Below, piece after piece: positions 45,290 to 55,172 of a DNA stretch of 64,000 nucleotides. Each line of letters begins with the position of its first letter. Within the stretch, counting starts at the first letter, position 1. Source of the stretch: Polytrichum commune (Eukaryota > Streptophyta > Polytrichopsida > Polytrichales > Polytrichaceae). The notes under the pieces were generated by a model. That model saw only the letters and a program-made list of their open reading frames with translations, did no database searches and was not told the DNA's origin. The position numbers were made by a program, and so were the translations under genes. Where the stretch lies: contig OX485809.1 in the NCBI GenBank assembly GCA_950295325.1, positions 32,502,144 to 32,566,143 on the forward strand. Reading direction: 5' to 3'.

Positions 45290-46640
45290 TAGTAACTTTG
45301 AAAAAAAAATTAAAATTACTTCACCTTAAAGGACATAGATGTTGAGTTCTAGATTGTTAAAAGTATCATTTTCCTATCAACTTCCATAAATTTTTTCAAT
45401 GTGAGTCCTCCTTAACAAGCGAGTCTACAAATATACACATGGAGGAGATATTTTTCATATATCTCTTCAAGCAAGGAAGAACATGTGATCATTGAATAAG
45501 AAAGATTATCTTGACTTTGTTCATGAATAAGATGTGCATATGAAATTCCAAAAATTCTAAGAAAGTTCCTATTGCGGTGATTGGGAAATGTTAATCCACT
45601 TGCACTAATCGCATGTTTTATATCCCAGGAGAAGTGGCCAAGGCTACACACTCACCTCTTTAAGTTGGTCCCCACAACTATTACCGAGGTAAAGGAAGTC
45701 TAATGAAATCCTCATCCCCGTAGGGTTGTCGCCTAGTTCACATCAAGTGGGTTCCTTTAGACTATTTTGAGGCCTTTGATGCTAATTCCAGGACCATATG
45801 GTCAAAATAGAAAACTACATGGTATAATATAATAGGTGTGTTTCCACTGTGGATAATAGTGGTAGGGGCCCAACTCAAACATGTGGGGGTCTAGCCCTAA
45901 AGGAAAAGAGTCTGTTATAGGCCCACTTCATTTAGAAGCCTCTACAAATCTCCTCGTGTAACCATTTGACCGAGGAGTGGGTTTGATCATGAAGATTACA
46001 GGAAAATTGTAACTTTGATTATTCATCCATATAGAAACCACAATAAAAGTTATGTTTTGTTATTGTGGTAATAAATACTCAAAATTGTGTGGAATGTCAA
46101 TAAAAAAGCATGGGCAACATGATTGCACATATGAGTGGCCAAGTGTTGACATGTCCATTTATAACACTTCTTCTTTGTCAATCAACCATATAAGAGTGTA
46201 TCTATATATAGATACATATATATATAGACACACATATATATAGACATATATATACATATATACATATGGCCTCATAATTGAAGCCCCTCAAAGGATACAA
46301 GATTCTAAATTAATAAATGAGCATGTTCCATTAATTTTTGGGGAAAATTGGCATTTAAGTATGTTTGGACAAATCACTTGTATAAAAATAATAAGGGATG
46401 TGCACTTGTGGGGACAAAAACATCAAACAACAAGAGCAAAAGCAACAACATAACAATCACAAGTATGAATGTTTGTATTTCATGTTCGCCAACCACCATA
46501 TTTGTGTAGTTTTGCAATCTAGTGTACATCATATTGCAGTTAGAATTGTCCAAATTCATAAATAAATCCAAATGTACTTAATCCTAGTTGGAGATCCACA
46601 AAGATGACTTTGTATCTCAACTCTATTTACGAAATTTGAA
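45290..46640. other. Gene-free stretch with a family D piece and AT/ATAC microsatellites
   Basis: A reverse partial family D copy lies at about 45530-45650 (CACTAATCGCATG, CCCAGGAGAAGTGGC). Imperfect ATAGACACATATATA repeats occupy 46200-46266. No gene was recognised. Confidence 0.45.
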
Positions 46641-46654
46641 GTAAAACAAAAACA

Positions 46655-46745
46655 TCATGATTTGCAATTGTTAAGTGGTTGAGATATTTCTTGAGCAAAT
46701 GTAACAACCCTAAATATATGTGGAGTTTTGGAGTGCCCACAAGAC
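46655..46745 (+). repeat. GGAAGTGCCCACAAT family copy
   Basis: CATGATTTGCAATTGTTAAG at the left and GTTTTGGAGTGCCCACAAG at the right fit the family. Confidence 0.5.
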
Positions 46746-46971
46746 CAATCATGGCCATCCTATGCATATTTTGACTTCTTGCTTAGCTCACGATTGTGAA
46801 CATCAACTACAAAAACTTCACAAACATAGCATACTTCGGCCCACTAAGCCTGTTCCGTGGAGCCGGGAATGAAACAATGAGGTTTCTAACATGCCCGACC
46901 TTTCAATTCGAATCTAAGCTTAGTGTGGAGATATCAACGATGGCTATTCATTTGGCAATGTAGAGCATGGT

Positions 46972-47008
46972 GTTCTCTTTTCTAATACCTGGTATTAGAA
47001 AAGAGAAC
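46972..47008 (+). other. Perfect 37-base hairpin
   Basis: GTTCTCTTTTCTAATACC, one T, then its exact inverse GGTATTAGAAAAGAGAAC: 18 paired bases with a single-base loop. It is more regular than any other hairpin in the window, so it is recent or maintained. It could be an excision scar, a foldback junction or a protein-binding palindrome. Confidence 0.7.
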
Positions 47009-47144
47009 AAGACCCCGTCTCTTAGTAATGTCATGAAGTTACAGGGAAGTTAAAGCTTCAAAACGAAGCTAAAAATAAGAGAATTTTCACTTTGACCTCT
47101 CATAAATCCTACATTTCTAACACGAGATCAAACCATGGAATGAG

Positions 47145-47240
47145 TTGTCTTTGTGATTTGCAATCGTTGACTAGACGAGAAAGTTCATACGCCGATCGAA
47201 CGGCTGAACAATTTGTGGAGTTGGAATGCCCACAACACGG
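47145..47240 (+). repeat. GGAAGTGCCCACAAT family copy at the edge of a CpG-rich island
   Basis: GTGATTTGCAATCGTTGACTAG and GGAGTTGGAATGCCCACAAC match the family. This copy has kept CpG sites (CGTTGAC, CGAGAAAG, CGCCGATCGAAC) that are lost elsewhere, implying a younger or less methylated copy. Confidence 0.5.
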
Positions 47241-48420
47241 CCACGTGTCTCAAACCCACTCGCATATCATGTGGACGTGTTATTTCTTTCAATCAACCAA
47301 CATTCGCATTCCAACATCACACTTCCCATGACTCCTCATGGTTTCTTTCTTTCCACAACGTAAAATCACTCACACACACGCACGCATGCACAAACCGTGA
47401 ACAAGGATCCCACGCAATTACAACCCACAAGATGACACTTGCACACCACGGCAAAGTCTCCATCCGCACGACACAAAATAAAAACTTGATGGCGCCAAGA
47501 CGACCACGATAACCGTTAAAATAGAATGAAACCTTTAAATAATCATAATAATCATAATAATCATAATTTAAAAAACCATTCACATAAAAGAAACAAAGAA
47601 ATCGTGTGGACCGCTCCAATCCATCCTCGATCGATCGTACACCAAACCAAACAAAACACGAACTCCACAACATTCTCAACAACAACAACAACAACAACTT
47701 CTTCATCACAACAATCCCGTGTGCATGGGAAATCGGTGGGTCACTGATACGGACGCGCATGGAAGCAAGGCCACCTTTTGACCCACTGAATGAGAGGCCA
47801 TCGAAATCGCATCAAAATCGCACCTCATTCCGTTTCAATTCCTTCAAACTCTAAAAGTTTGAAGCATGTCCATCGTGGTGGGGGAGGAGGAGGAGGAGTC
47901 GTAGCCGTTGGTGTAATAAGTTCAACTTTGAGGGAGACAGCAGCTGCTTCATGAAGTGACAGAAAGAGAAGAGGAAAGGCAAGGCAAGGCAAGGAAGGTT
48001 CGACTGCAGCTGCAGCAGCAAGCCGCCAAGTGCAGGAGGAGGAGGAGAAGTTGAAGACGAGGAGTTTCTCACCACGTCGTCAAATCTTCTCCAAAAAATA
48101 TAAATCATGGTGATGTGAGTGGGATGGAGAACGGGAATGTTGTTTATTGACTCTTGATTGATGAAATCGGCCGCTCGCTCGATTCAAGTGGATTCAAGTG
48201 AAGCAACGGCAATAATATATACAAATATTATTTATTACGAACTCCATCTCGTGAGCCATATCGGCCGCCTAAGCGATCGTGATGATGATGTGAAACCACG
48301 ATGGGATTGTGTTGAATGTGAGGATCAAATTTGTCAGCTGTAACATCGAGCTTGAGTACGTAGTAGTGGACTAGTTCCGTTTCTCTCACGACTCGTATTC
48401 CAATCTGTAGTGGTACTACG
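47240..48420 (+). other. CpG-rich island with possible exon at 47960-48104
   Basis: CpG is retained through most of this stretch, with purine-rich and A-rich simple repeats (ATAATC at 47535-47565, CAA at 47680-47697, GGCAA at 47977-47996, GGA at 47881-47897 and 48032-48046). A plus-strand frame 47960-48104 reads SSKPPSAGGGGEVEDEEFLT and ends LLQKI then a stop. A second frame starts at ATG 47759 (MEARPPFDPLNERP). Neither is recognised. The 147-codon minus-strand ORF (47317-47760) is low-complexity. A gene fragment or promoter region is possible but unproven. Confidence 0.3.
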
Positions 48421-48440
48421 CCGTTTCATGTTGGTATTTT

Positions 48441-48811
48441 TTAGGGCATGTTCACATGGGGGTCCCAAGTCCCAACATGGAGACGATGTCCCAACTTTTG
48501 AGCCTCACGAAACCATTGAAATTATGGTTTTGATCGTTATTAAAGTCGGATCTTGATTGTTTTATGCAAAAAAATGTGTTCATGGGACTCGTGTTGAGAG
48601 TTGGGTGCAGTTTTTTGCTCGAGCCAATTCTCCACGCAAGTCCCAAGCCTTGTCTCCGAAAAGTGTTGCCATGTAGGCATCCATGTCATAGCTGGGACTT
48701 GGGACATGGGACGCCATGTGCAATGGTAAGTCCCAACTTCCATACTCTCAATGGCTATGATTGCAGGATTGACCTCAAGTGACTTGGGACCCCCATGTGA
48801 ACCGGCCCTTA
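48441..48811 (+). mobile_element. PIF/Harbinger-like MITE, 365 bp, TTA TSD
   Basis: The element is 48444-48808 between TTA on both sides. The ends are GGGCATGTTCACATGGGGGT and, inverted, GGGCCGGTTCACATGGGGGT; CCCAAGTC blocks follow inside. A 3-bp TTA/TAA duplication and a GGGC end are typical of PIF/Harbinger (Tourist-like) MITEs. Relatives are at 10981 and 16158. The ORFs at 48540-48824 and 48564-48782 are readings of it. Confidence 0.87.
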
Positions 48812-49357
48812 GTGTCATGTACATTGTTTGTGAAGGGCCAAAACTACATGCCTACATGTCCCACAAGTGTCACGTCTACTAATTGTCAAATCATATGATG
48901 TTATTGGTCAACGTAAGTAACTCTTTTTAAGTGAGAATTTATTTTACACATTGGGATGCTTGAGATGATAGTTTTGTGTTGTAGTATGCAAGGGGAAGAT
49001 ATTATTAGCATACTAATGACAAGTGTCATGTGTTTACATTTTAATATGCAAGAGGAAGATATTCTTGAGCATACTAATGTCACATGTCATTTGTGTACAC
49101 TTTAGTCCACTTGTAGACCATTGTGTAACATAGGCATGCACCTGAGAACACCATTGAACATACTCATCCTACGATTTTAGTAAGCGCATTTGAACACTAA
49201 TGGTGGAGTTGTTAATCATAAGTGTAACATGACATACGCCTCAAAATAGGGTAAGTGACACTACTGTAGTACCTTTACCACTTCGGCTATTTAAGGTATT
49301 AAGCATGTGACACTAAATACCCTAAACGGTGTGCTAGTAGTAGTGGTAGTTGTAGTA
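48812..49357. other. Gene-free stretch with a short local repeat
   Basis: TGCAAGGGGAAGATATT...GCATACTAATGACAAGTGTC and TGCAAGAGGAAGATATT...GCATACTAATGTCACATGTC follow each other at 48987 and 49051, a 64-base direct repeat. Nothing else is recognised. Confidence 0.5.
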
Positions 49358-49575
49358 CACCATTAAAGGGTATTTAATTTCACTTACTCTTTGAAGTTAC
49401 ATAGTGCTATAATTATTTACTGATATTTTAATATTTTATCCAATAAATCCATTGATGTTCTATAATGTTTGAACAACCTATTCAGCTTTTGTTAATAGTA
49501 TTTGAGTTTTAGACTAACAAGTTTTAGCATTGCGTGATTCCAAATAATAAGTGACATTGAATATCATAAATGGTG
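49358..49575 (-). mobile_element. TA-flanked MITE, CACCATTAAAG end, 218 bp
   Basis: TA at 49356-49357 and 49576-49577. The ends are CACCATTAAAGGGTATTTAA and, inverted, CACCATTTATGATATTCAAT. GTTCTATAATGTTTGAACAA is the reverse of the TTGTTTGGACATTATAGAAC word in the copies at 41.7 and 53.5 kb. Confidence 0.8.
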
Positions 49576-49639
49576 TAGTATCAAACTGACAATACAACAA
49601 CTCTATCCTCTTGGATTGGAGATTGAATGACCCGGTTAT

Positions 49640-50290
49640 TAGCTAAGGGTAGACGTGCCTAATTTGGATACTTCTCTTTAATCAAACACCTATATTTGAG
49701 TGGTATGTGGATAGGTGTTGCTCCAAAATCAGGCACCAAAACGGCTTGTGCTTAAAAGAGATACGATGAATTTTGGAGTTCAAAGCGAAGAATCTCTTGG
49801 ATGATCACATAAGACCCCCAGATTATCTTGACCAATAATCCTAGAATAGTTTATAATACACTTTGAACACGTAATCTAATCTCTTTTAGAGATGTTTCTC
49901 TTTTGTAGTTTCTTCTTAGATCCACACATAATTACACACCATTCAAATATTTCTTAAATATGCAACCAAATTATGCCCACATACCATATAAGAACCCTAT
50001 TCATGAAAGTCCACACAAGTATTCACAGTAAAACTTCATGAATTCGCGTTGTTCAATGAGTCTAATTAGGTACTATACAAGCACCTGTATACACAAACAT
50101 CAAAGTTTACGATACTATTTTATCAATTTGTGTGCAATATGTTTCATGCTCTCAAATAGTAAGATATATATAAGCGGCCTGATTTGATTACTTACCTTAA
50201 ATGGACACTTATATATGAGTGGTGTGTGATTAAGTGTGCATCTAAGATTGGACACCAAATAATGTGTGCTTAAGAAATCATGCATATGGG
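49640..50290 (-). repeat. Family D copies, partial, mixed orientation
   Basis: GTAGACGTGCCTAATTTGGA, CACCTATATTTGAGTGGTAT and GTGGATAGGTGTTGCTCC show the reverse of the family's right end at 49650-49760. AGTCCACACAC-like and ATCCACACATAATTACACAC words at 49900-49990 are in direct orientation. A second reverse piece is at 50168-50285 (TGGACACTTATATATGAGTG). Confidence 0.55.
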
Positions 50291-51599
50291 TTTAAACTTT
50301 GTACGTCATTCTACACTCAATGGTCAACATAGTCATAGAGCCCAATGTGATCGAGCTTCGGATCCTGACTGTCACCTTTGGAAATTCATATCATTTCAAA
50401 ACATGCTCAAGATTTCTCCACAATTGAAAATGGTTCTTAGGCAAAATTTCATAACAAACATGATAAATGTTGTAATTTTCAACTTAATAAATATGCTTAA
50501 GAGAACTTGTGGCATTTTTTCATTTCTAAAAATCACAGCCCCACCGTTGTCCCGAGGCAAGCTCGCTTCTAAAATCCTGACAAAAAGAGAAGAAAAACAA
50601 ATTGGAATGTTAATGTTTTTTACACCGACATGCAATGTCAGTTCACCACCTCCTACTTGTGTCGGCGTCTAATTTCTAACATGATTTGTATTGTGCTCCA
50701 CATGGGTTTTGGCTAAATCCTCAAAACTTTGGTTGGAGTTCTTTCATTCAATAAAGACAATTTTTTTGGTGCGGGAAGTGTCATCTACAATGAGACGCGC
50801 AATTAGGTTGCCCCATGCTAATTTATCAACATTTTGCATCATTTTGAATATTTGTGACCACATTTCAAAAAAATCAGTATTTGTTTCTCACTATGGTTGG
50901 TATATGGACGTATGAACAAAGTTATTAGTTTTGTGATTCGGTTTTGACCCAAGGTAATTTGCATGGGTAAAGAGGCCACGTATTTATAAAGGCAACCTAA
51001 TTGCACATATTAGTGTAAAGTATGCAAGTGTTATTTGGTTTTTTTACATATATAGTAGGACACATACATCTAAATAGTATGTGGTTAGGTAAGGATCAAA
51101 GAACAAACACCACATAGACACATGCCTTCCCTTCCCCCAGGTCGCCGTCCACTCCAATAGACGTTGTGAGCATTCACCCTTGTCCGAGCCTCAAACAAGT
51201 TTGAGTCAAACCTTACTTGGTACATAGAACCCAAAATTGAATTCCACACAGCCTACTACAAAGTGGAAGTGAAAATATGGTCATATCAACAAGAACGGTG
51301 ATAAGATCACAAAACAAGTATTGGAATGGGATTTGAATCTAGGTCACATCCATTTGAATACGAATCCAAACCTTGTAACAATTTTCTTCGCATACATAAC
51401 ATGTTCCGATTGGAACAATGGAGTCAAAAATTGCGTAAACTCAAGACGGGCCCGTATTTTACAACCTTCAATCTCGAATTAGAACAATCCACCTTTCATC
51501 CTCCGTACAACACCTCCAAACCCAAAATGGACTCTAAGACCCTTCACGAGTTCAAAGGGGACGAGGTACCACCGTTCTTGTTTTGTTTCTTTATCGAAT
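50291..51599. other. Gene-free stretch with one unrecognised 130-codon ORF
   Basis: The ORF 50280-50672 (130 codons) begins in a family D remnant and has no recognisable domain. Another frame at 51326-51625 (99 codons) lies in GC-richer sequence and is also unrecognised. No bounded element was found. Confidence 0.4.
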
Positions 51600-52003
51600 A
51601 CCCCCATTTTGGAGGCGACCGTTAAGCTTCCACACCCCATATCCCGCTACCGAGTTGCCGTTTCCAAGCGGGTGGGCCTAACCACGGTCCGTGGTTAGGA
51701 GTCACGATGGCCCCAAAGGACAACCAAACCATGAAAGCAAGCTAAGTTAGCTCGCCATGCAAATCGTAGCCAACTCCCGGGAAACACCCGATTTGCAAGC
51801 TTCTTCTTCTCGGCTATGGAGCTCATAATAGGTTGAGTGGGTGGTGTAAGTAAGCTAGCTACGCGAATAAGCGAAAGCTAGTATGCCTGGGGCGGCCGAC
51901 CAAAAGGAGCGCCCCTCGCCTGGAAAAGCGCACCTGAGCCCCTTTTTTTTTTTATCGATGAGCTAGCCATGTACAAAAGGAGTAGTACCTAGGCCCGTTC
52001 GGA
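51600..52003. other. GC-richer stretch of unlike composition
   Basis: The stretch around 51640-51960 (for example GCTAGCTACGCGAATAAGCG, CTGGGGCGGCCGACC) has more GC and CpG than its surroundings and runs into a poly-T tract (about 51941-51951). The style recalls plant mitochondrial intergenic DNA, but there is no organelle gene or intron domain to prove it. It borders the 247-bp tandem array. Confidence 0.3.
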
Positions 52004-52738
52004 ACAAGTAACTTTGTCATAAGCCCCGAGAAAAACCAACGTCGGGCGATCCTCCAACGTGAATTTGAGCCCGTTGGCCCTTGTTAGAAACCCACTGAGG
52101 AAGCTCTTCTCGAATGGCCCCTGTTTTAGAAACCGTTGCACTAAGGGTGAGCTTCTGTGTGGGTCACTCGTCCACTAGATTCTAGATAACAGTCGGCCGG
52201 AGGTGTTCACATGTTGTTAAGCACAAGCCGCCATCCAACCACGTTTTGTTACAAGTAATTTTGTCATAAGCCCCAAGAAAAACCAACGTCGGGCAATCTT
52301 CCAATGTGAATTTGAGCCTATTGGCCCTTGTAAGAAACCCACTTAGCAAACTCTTCTCGAATGGCTCTTGTTTTAAAAACCGTTGCACTAAGGGTGAGCT
52401 TCTGTGTGGGCCGCTCGTCCACTAGATTCTAGATAACAGTCGGTTGGAGGTGTTCACATGTTGTTAAGCACAAGCCGCCATCCAACCACGTTTTGTTACA
52501 AGTAACTTTGTTATAAACCCAAGAAAAATTAACGTTGGGCAATCCGACGTAAATTGGAGCCCGTTGGCCTTTCTAAGAAACCCACCGCACAAACTCTTCT
52601 CGAATGGTCCATGTTTTAAAAACCGTTGCACTAAGGGTGAGCTTCCATGTGGGCTGCTCGCCCACTAGATCCTAGATAATAGTTGGTTGGAGGTGTTCAC
52701 ATGTTGTTAAGCACAAGCCGCCATCCAACCACGTTTTG
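52004..52738 (+). repeat. Tandem array, three 247-bp units
   Basis: Units start at ACAAGTAACTTTGTCATAAG (52004), ACAAGTAATTTTGTCATAAG (52251) and ACAAGTAACTTTGTTATAAA (52498), exactly 247 apart, and the last ends near 52738 at AACCACGTTTTG. Units 1 and 2 are most alike; unit 3 has more changes and a short loss. Each holds GTTGCACTAAGGGTGAGCTT and CACTAGATTCTAGATAACAG. The ORF at 52182-52388 is a reading of the repeat. Confidence 0.92.
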
Positions 52739-53026
52739 GAGGTCCGCTAGTATGTGGAGGGCCGTGGACACAGCCCGCTAGACTTCCATGCGTTCACTAA
52801 AGAATCTCAATTCTACAAATGTTAGTCATCAAAGGATTAAAGGACCGCTTTTAGGAGGAGGAGGTAGAGTAGTTGGACCCAAAATTGAGAGGATGGGAGT
52901 AGCTAGTTGGCACGTACGACCCTACACCATATTCAAAATATAAGTTCCTCTACACTTGTCCATTTACTATCACTAGGTCATTGCTTATCGGATTATGTTC
53001 AAAGGACAAATTTGTTGTAGGCCCAC

Positions 53027-53383
53027 TTAGGGCATCGCCAGTGGATCTAGGTAAAGCTCACTGCAAACCAAAACCTATCTTTTGACTGACCTAAAATTAG
53101 AAACTGAAATTACCATCATTAGAAGCACACCTAAATAAACGTGAGATATTTCTCAAGGAAAAAAGAATTGTAAAAATTTGACGTAGGTGAAATCCCTCAT
53201 TGAAAACACCACATTTTCAAAATTTAGAGGGAGTGCACCAAATCTTGCTTAAAAATGGAAAGATCCTCCCACACTCCCTCCAAATTTCTAATGATGGTAA
53301 TTTCAGTTTCTAATTTTAGGTCAGTCAAAAGATAGGTTTTGGTTTGCAGTGAGCTTTACCTAGATCCACTGGCGATGCCCTTA
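53027..53383 (+). mobile_element. PIF/Harbinger-like MITE with 95-bp perfect arms, TTA TSD
   Basis: The element is 53030-53380 (351 bp) between TTA and TTA. The arms 53030-53124 and 53286-53380 are inverted repeats without a mismatch that I could find, starting GGGCATCGCCAGTGGATCTA. GGGCATC-type ends with TTA are usual for plant PIF/Harbinger MITEs. Perfect arms imply a young insertion or a source of double-stranded RNA. Confidence 0.93.
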
Positions 53384-53486
53384 CCTTATAACCCCCCCTC
53401 CGCAAGCATTACTCATTAGCTAAACAAAAATGCTTATGTCTAGTAAAGCATGTGTGTCTTATGTGGTCATTTTTCTTATGTAACTA

Positions 53487-53700
53487 CACTAAAAATTGCA
53501 TATAGTGTCACTCACTATTTGGAATTACACAATGTTATATCTATGATGTATACCTCATGTTTTACCAGCAAATATCAACTTGGTTGTTTGGACATTGTAG
53601 AACATTAACAACTCTACATGGTTATATATATATCAGCAATTGAAAAGATATAGCATTGTGTAACTCCAAGTAGTGAGTGACATTAAAAGTATAATTAGTG
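53487..53700 (+). mobile_element. TA-flanked MITE, CACTAAAAATTGCATATAGT end, 214 bp
   Basis: TA at 53485-53486 and 53701-53702, in a CTA...TAG context. Long arms: GTGTCACTCACTATTTGGAA then TTACACAATGTTATATCT at the left, and the inverse with changes at the right. TTGGTTGTTTGGACATTGTA is shared with the 41.7 kb copy. Confidence 0.87.
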
Positions 53701-53703
53701 TAG

Positions 53704-54445
53704 TTAGTCTAGGGTGCTAATTGAAATTTGATCATAATTAGGATCACGACACTAATCAACGATGGGCACAAGCCTAAGTGCCCATGATTAACTTGGAATC
53801 GATGCCCATAAAATTCTTCGCTAATACTTTCGGTGCTATATTCAAGGTTATCTCATTGGTGAGGTCATTGTGGGATTAGCACCGGACACCCATCCCATGA
53901 CCCTAGCACCTCCCCAACATTGACCTCGTGATTCTTATGCCCACCTTATATAGGGCTTATATATGGAAAGAAAACATCAAGTGTTTCGGTAGTTCTACAT
54001 ATTTTGGCCAATTCCAAACAAAATCATTTTTCATATCCCCTCGATATCGTGTTTCTTCCCACAACTTTGTTGTCATGTATCATATGTGGTTTCTACTGAT
54101 TTTTTATTGTGCATTTATGATTATATATTTGTGTGTTTGTATTATGTTTTCTGATTGTAATGCAGATGTCCAATTAAACCCTACATACGAGTTGAGTGAT
54201 GTTATGTTTGATTTTTTTGGTATATTTCACTTGAAAATGCCATCCTAGACATTCAAGTGGCGCCTCTCCATACAAAAACCACGTAAATGATGCAATTGAG
54301 AAGACACAACTCCTATTATGTGAACATGACCAAAAACACATTACAATGCTCTTATTTTGTAACCATGGTGGGGCCACTCCCCCCCCTGCATATTGTTAGG
54401 GCCTCAAAGGCATGGTTTCAAATAAAAACACTCAAACTTCATGTG
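53704..54445. other. Gene-free stretch with an exon-like end
   Basis: The ORF 53928-54248 (106 codons) contains a T-rich, intron-like part (about 54090-54160), then TGTAATGCAG and NADVQLNPTYEL, which echoes NAEVQLRED at 28780. It may be a decayed exon of the same unknown gene or transposon. No further support. Confidence 0.3.
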
Positions 54446-54573
54446 ACATATGAGCCAACACTTCACTCGGATTGTGTTGGTTCGCCCGTGTTGGTTGTAT
54501 TTTGATTCCATTTTTGCAATTGAATCCTCAATTTGTTCCAAAAAAAAACAAAAAAAAACATATGAGCCAGCAC
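54446..54573 (+). mobile_element. Short poly(A)-tailed retro-insert with 16-bp TSD
   Basis: ACATATGAGCCAACAC (54446-54461) and ACATATGAGCCAGCAC (54558-54573) flank a 96-bp insert, differing at one base. The insert holds GTTGTATTTTGATTCC, CAATTGAATCCTCAATTTG and then two A runs to 54557. A long, variable TSD plus an A tail is the mark of LINE machinery (target-primed reverse transcription). The same 3' end is at 10262-10372. Confidence 0.88.
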
Positions 54574-55172
54574 ACATAATGTAAAAACGAAACACGTGTG
54601 AACTTCAAAATGAACCCCCACAAGTGATCACTCATATATGCTACAATTATGCACTTTGACGAAGGATCCCAATAGCATACAAACTCCCATCGCCAATTTA
54701 TTAGTGGCATGCTTCCTCCAACTTGTTGATCTAATGGCTAGATAAGTCTCTAGAGTTGGAAGTGTCCACAATAGGTGCAACTAACTTATCCTATTTTGAC
54801 CCTCCCATGTCTCACTAGTTACCTAAGTATTCCACAATGAACTTCGAGGAATGGATTTTTTGGGTGCACAACACCTACCGTAAAGACGGCCTTGGGTTTG
54901 CATATCCCAATAGGTTTGTGGTTAAGTCATCCACAAATGCTCCCCCTCCCCCTCGGTAGGTGTCAAGGGTTGAATGCATACAACACTTACCGAGAGAGAG
55001 GCAAAATTAGGGGAGGGGGGAGGGTGAAAACGTTGTTGCTATTGTAGAGCCTTACAATAGTTATTCTAAGCCAATACACCCCTAAATCAGGGTCAATAAT
55101 CCCTAATTATTGTAGTGAACTTACATTGGGAGGAATCAACAACTGACCTACAAGAGGCATGTATTTATGATA
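54574..55172. other. Gene-free stretch with facing GGTAGGTGTYAAG repeats
   Basis: CCCCCTCGGTAGGTGTCAAG at 54951 faces CAACACTTACCGAGAGAG at 54982. After it, GGGGAGGGGGGAGGGTGAAA and TTGTAGAGCC (55010-55055) are the reverse of 59352-59415 (CTCTACAATAAAAATCAACA, TCACCCTCCCTCCCCCAG). A dispersed element is likely; its limits are unknown. Confidence 0.45.

Noticed and set aside
47317..47760. 147-codon ORF, minus strand
   Set aside because: Runs of Leu and Asp/Tyr come from (CAA)n and (ATAATC)n repeats; low complexity.
51600..52003. Mitochondrial DNA transfer
   Set aside because: Only composition and style suggest it; no organelle gene, intron or tRNA is visible. It would need comparison with the host mitochondrial genome.
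52004..52738. CRISPR-like array
   Set aside because: Units are contiguous 247-bp tandem repeats without unique spacers, in a plant-type genome.
10492..53700. Assignment of the CACTA-ended MITEs to the CACTA (En/Spm) superfamily
   Set aside because: The duplicated flank is TA, not 3 bp, in all five measurable members, and no En/Spm subterminal repeats or transposase are present.
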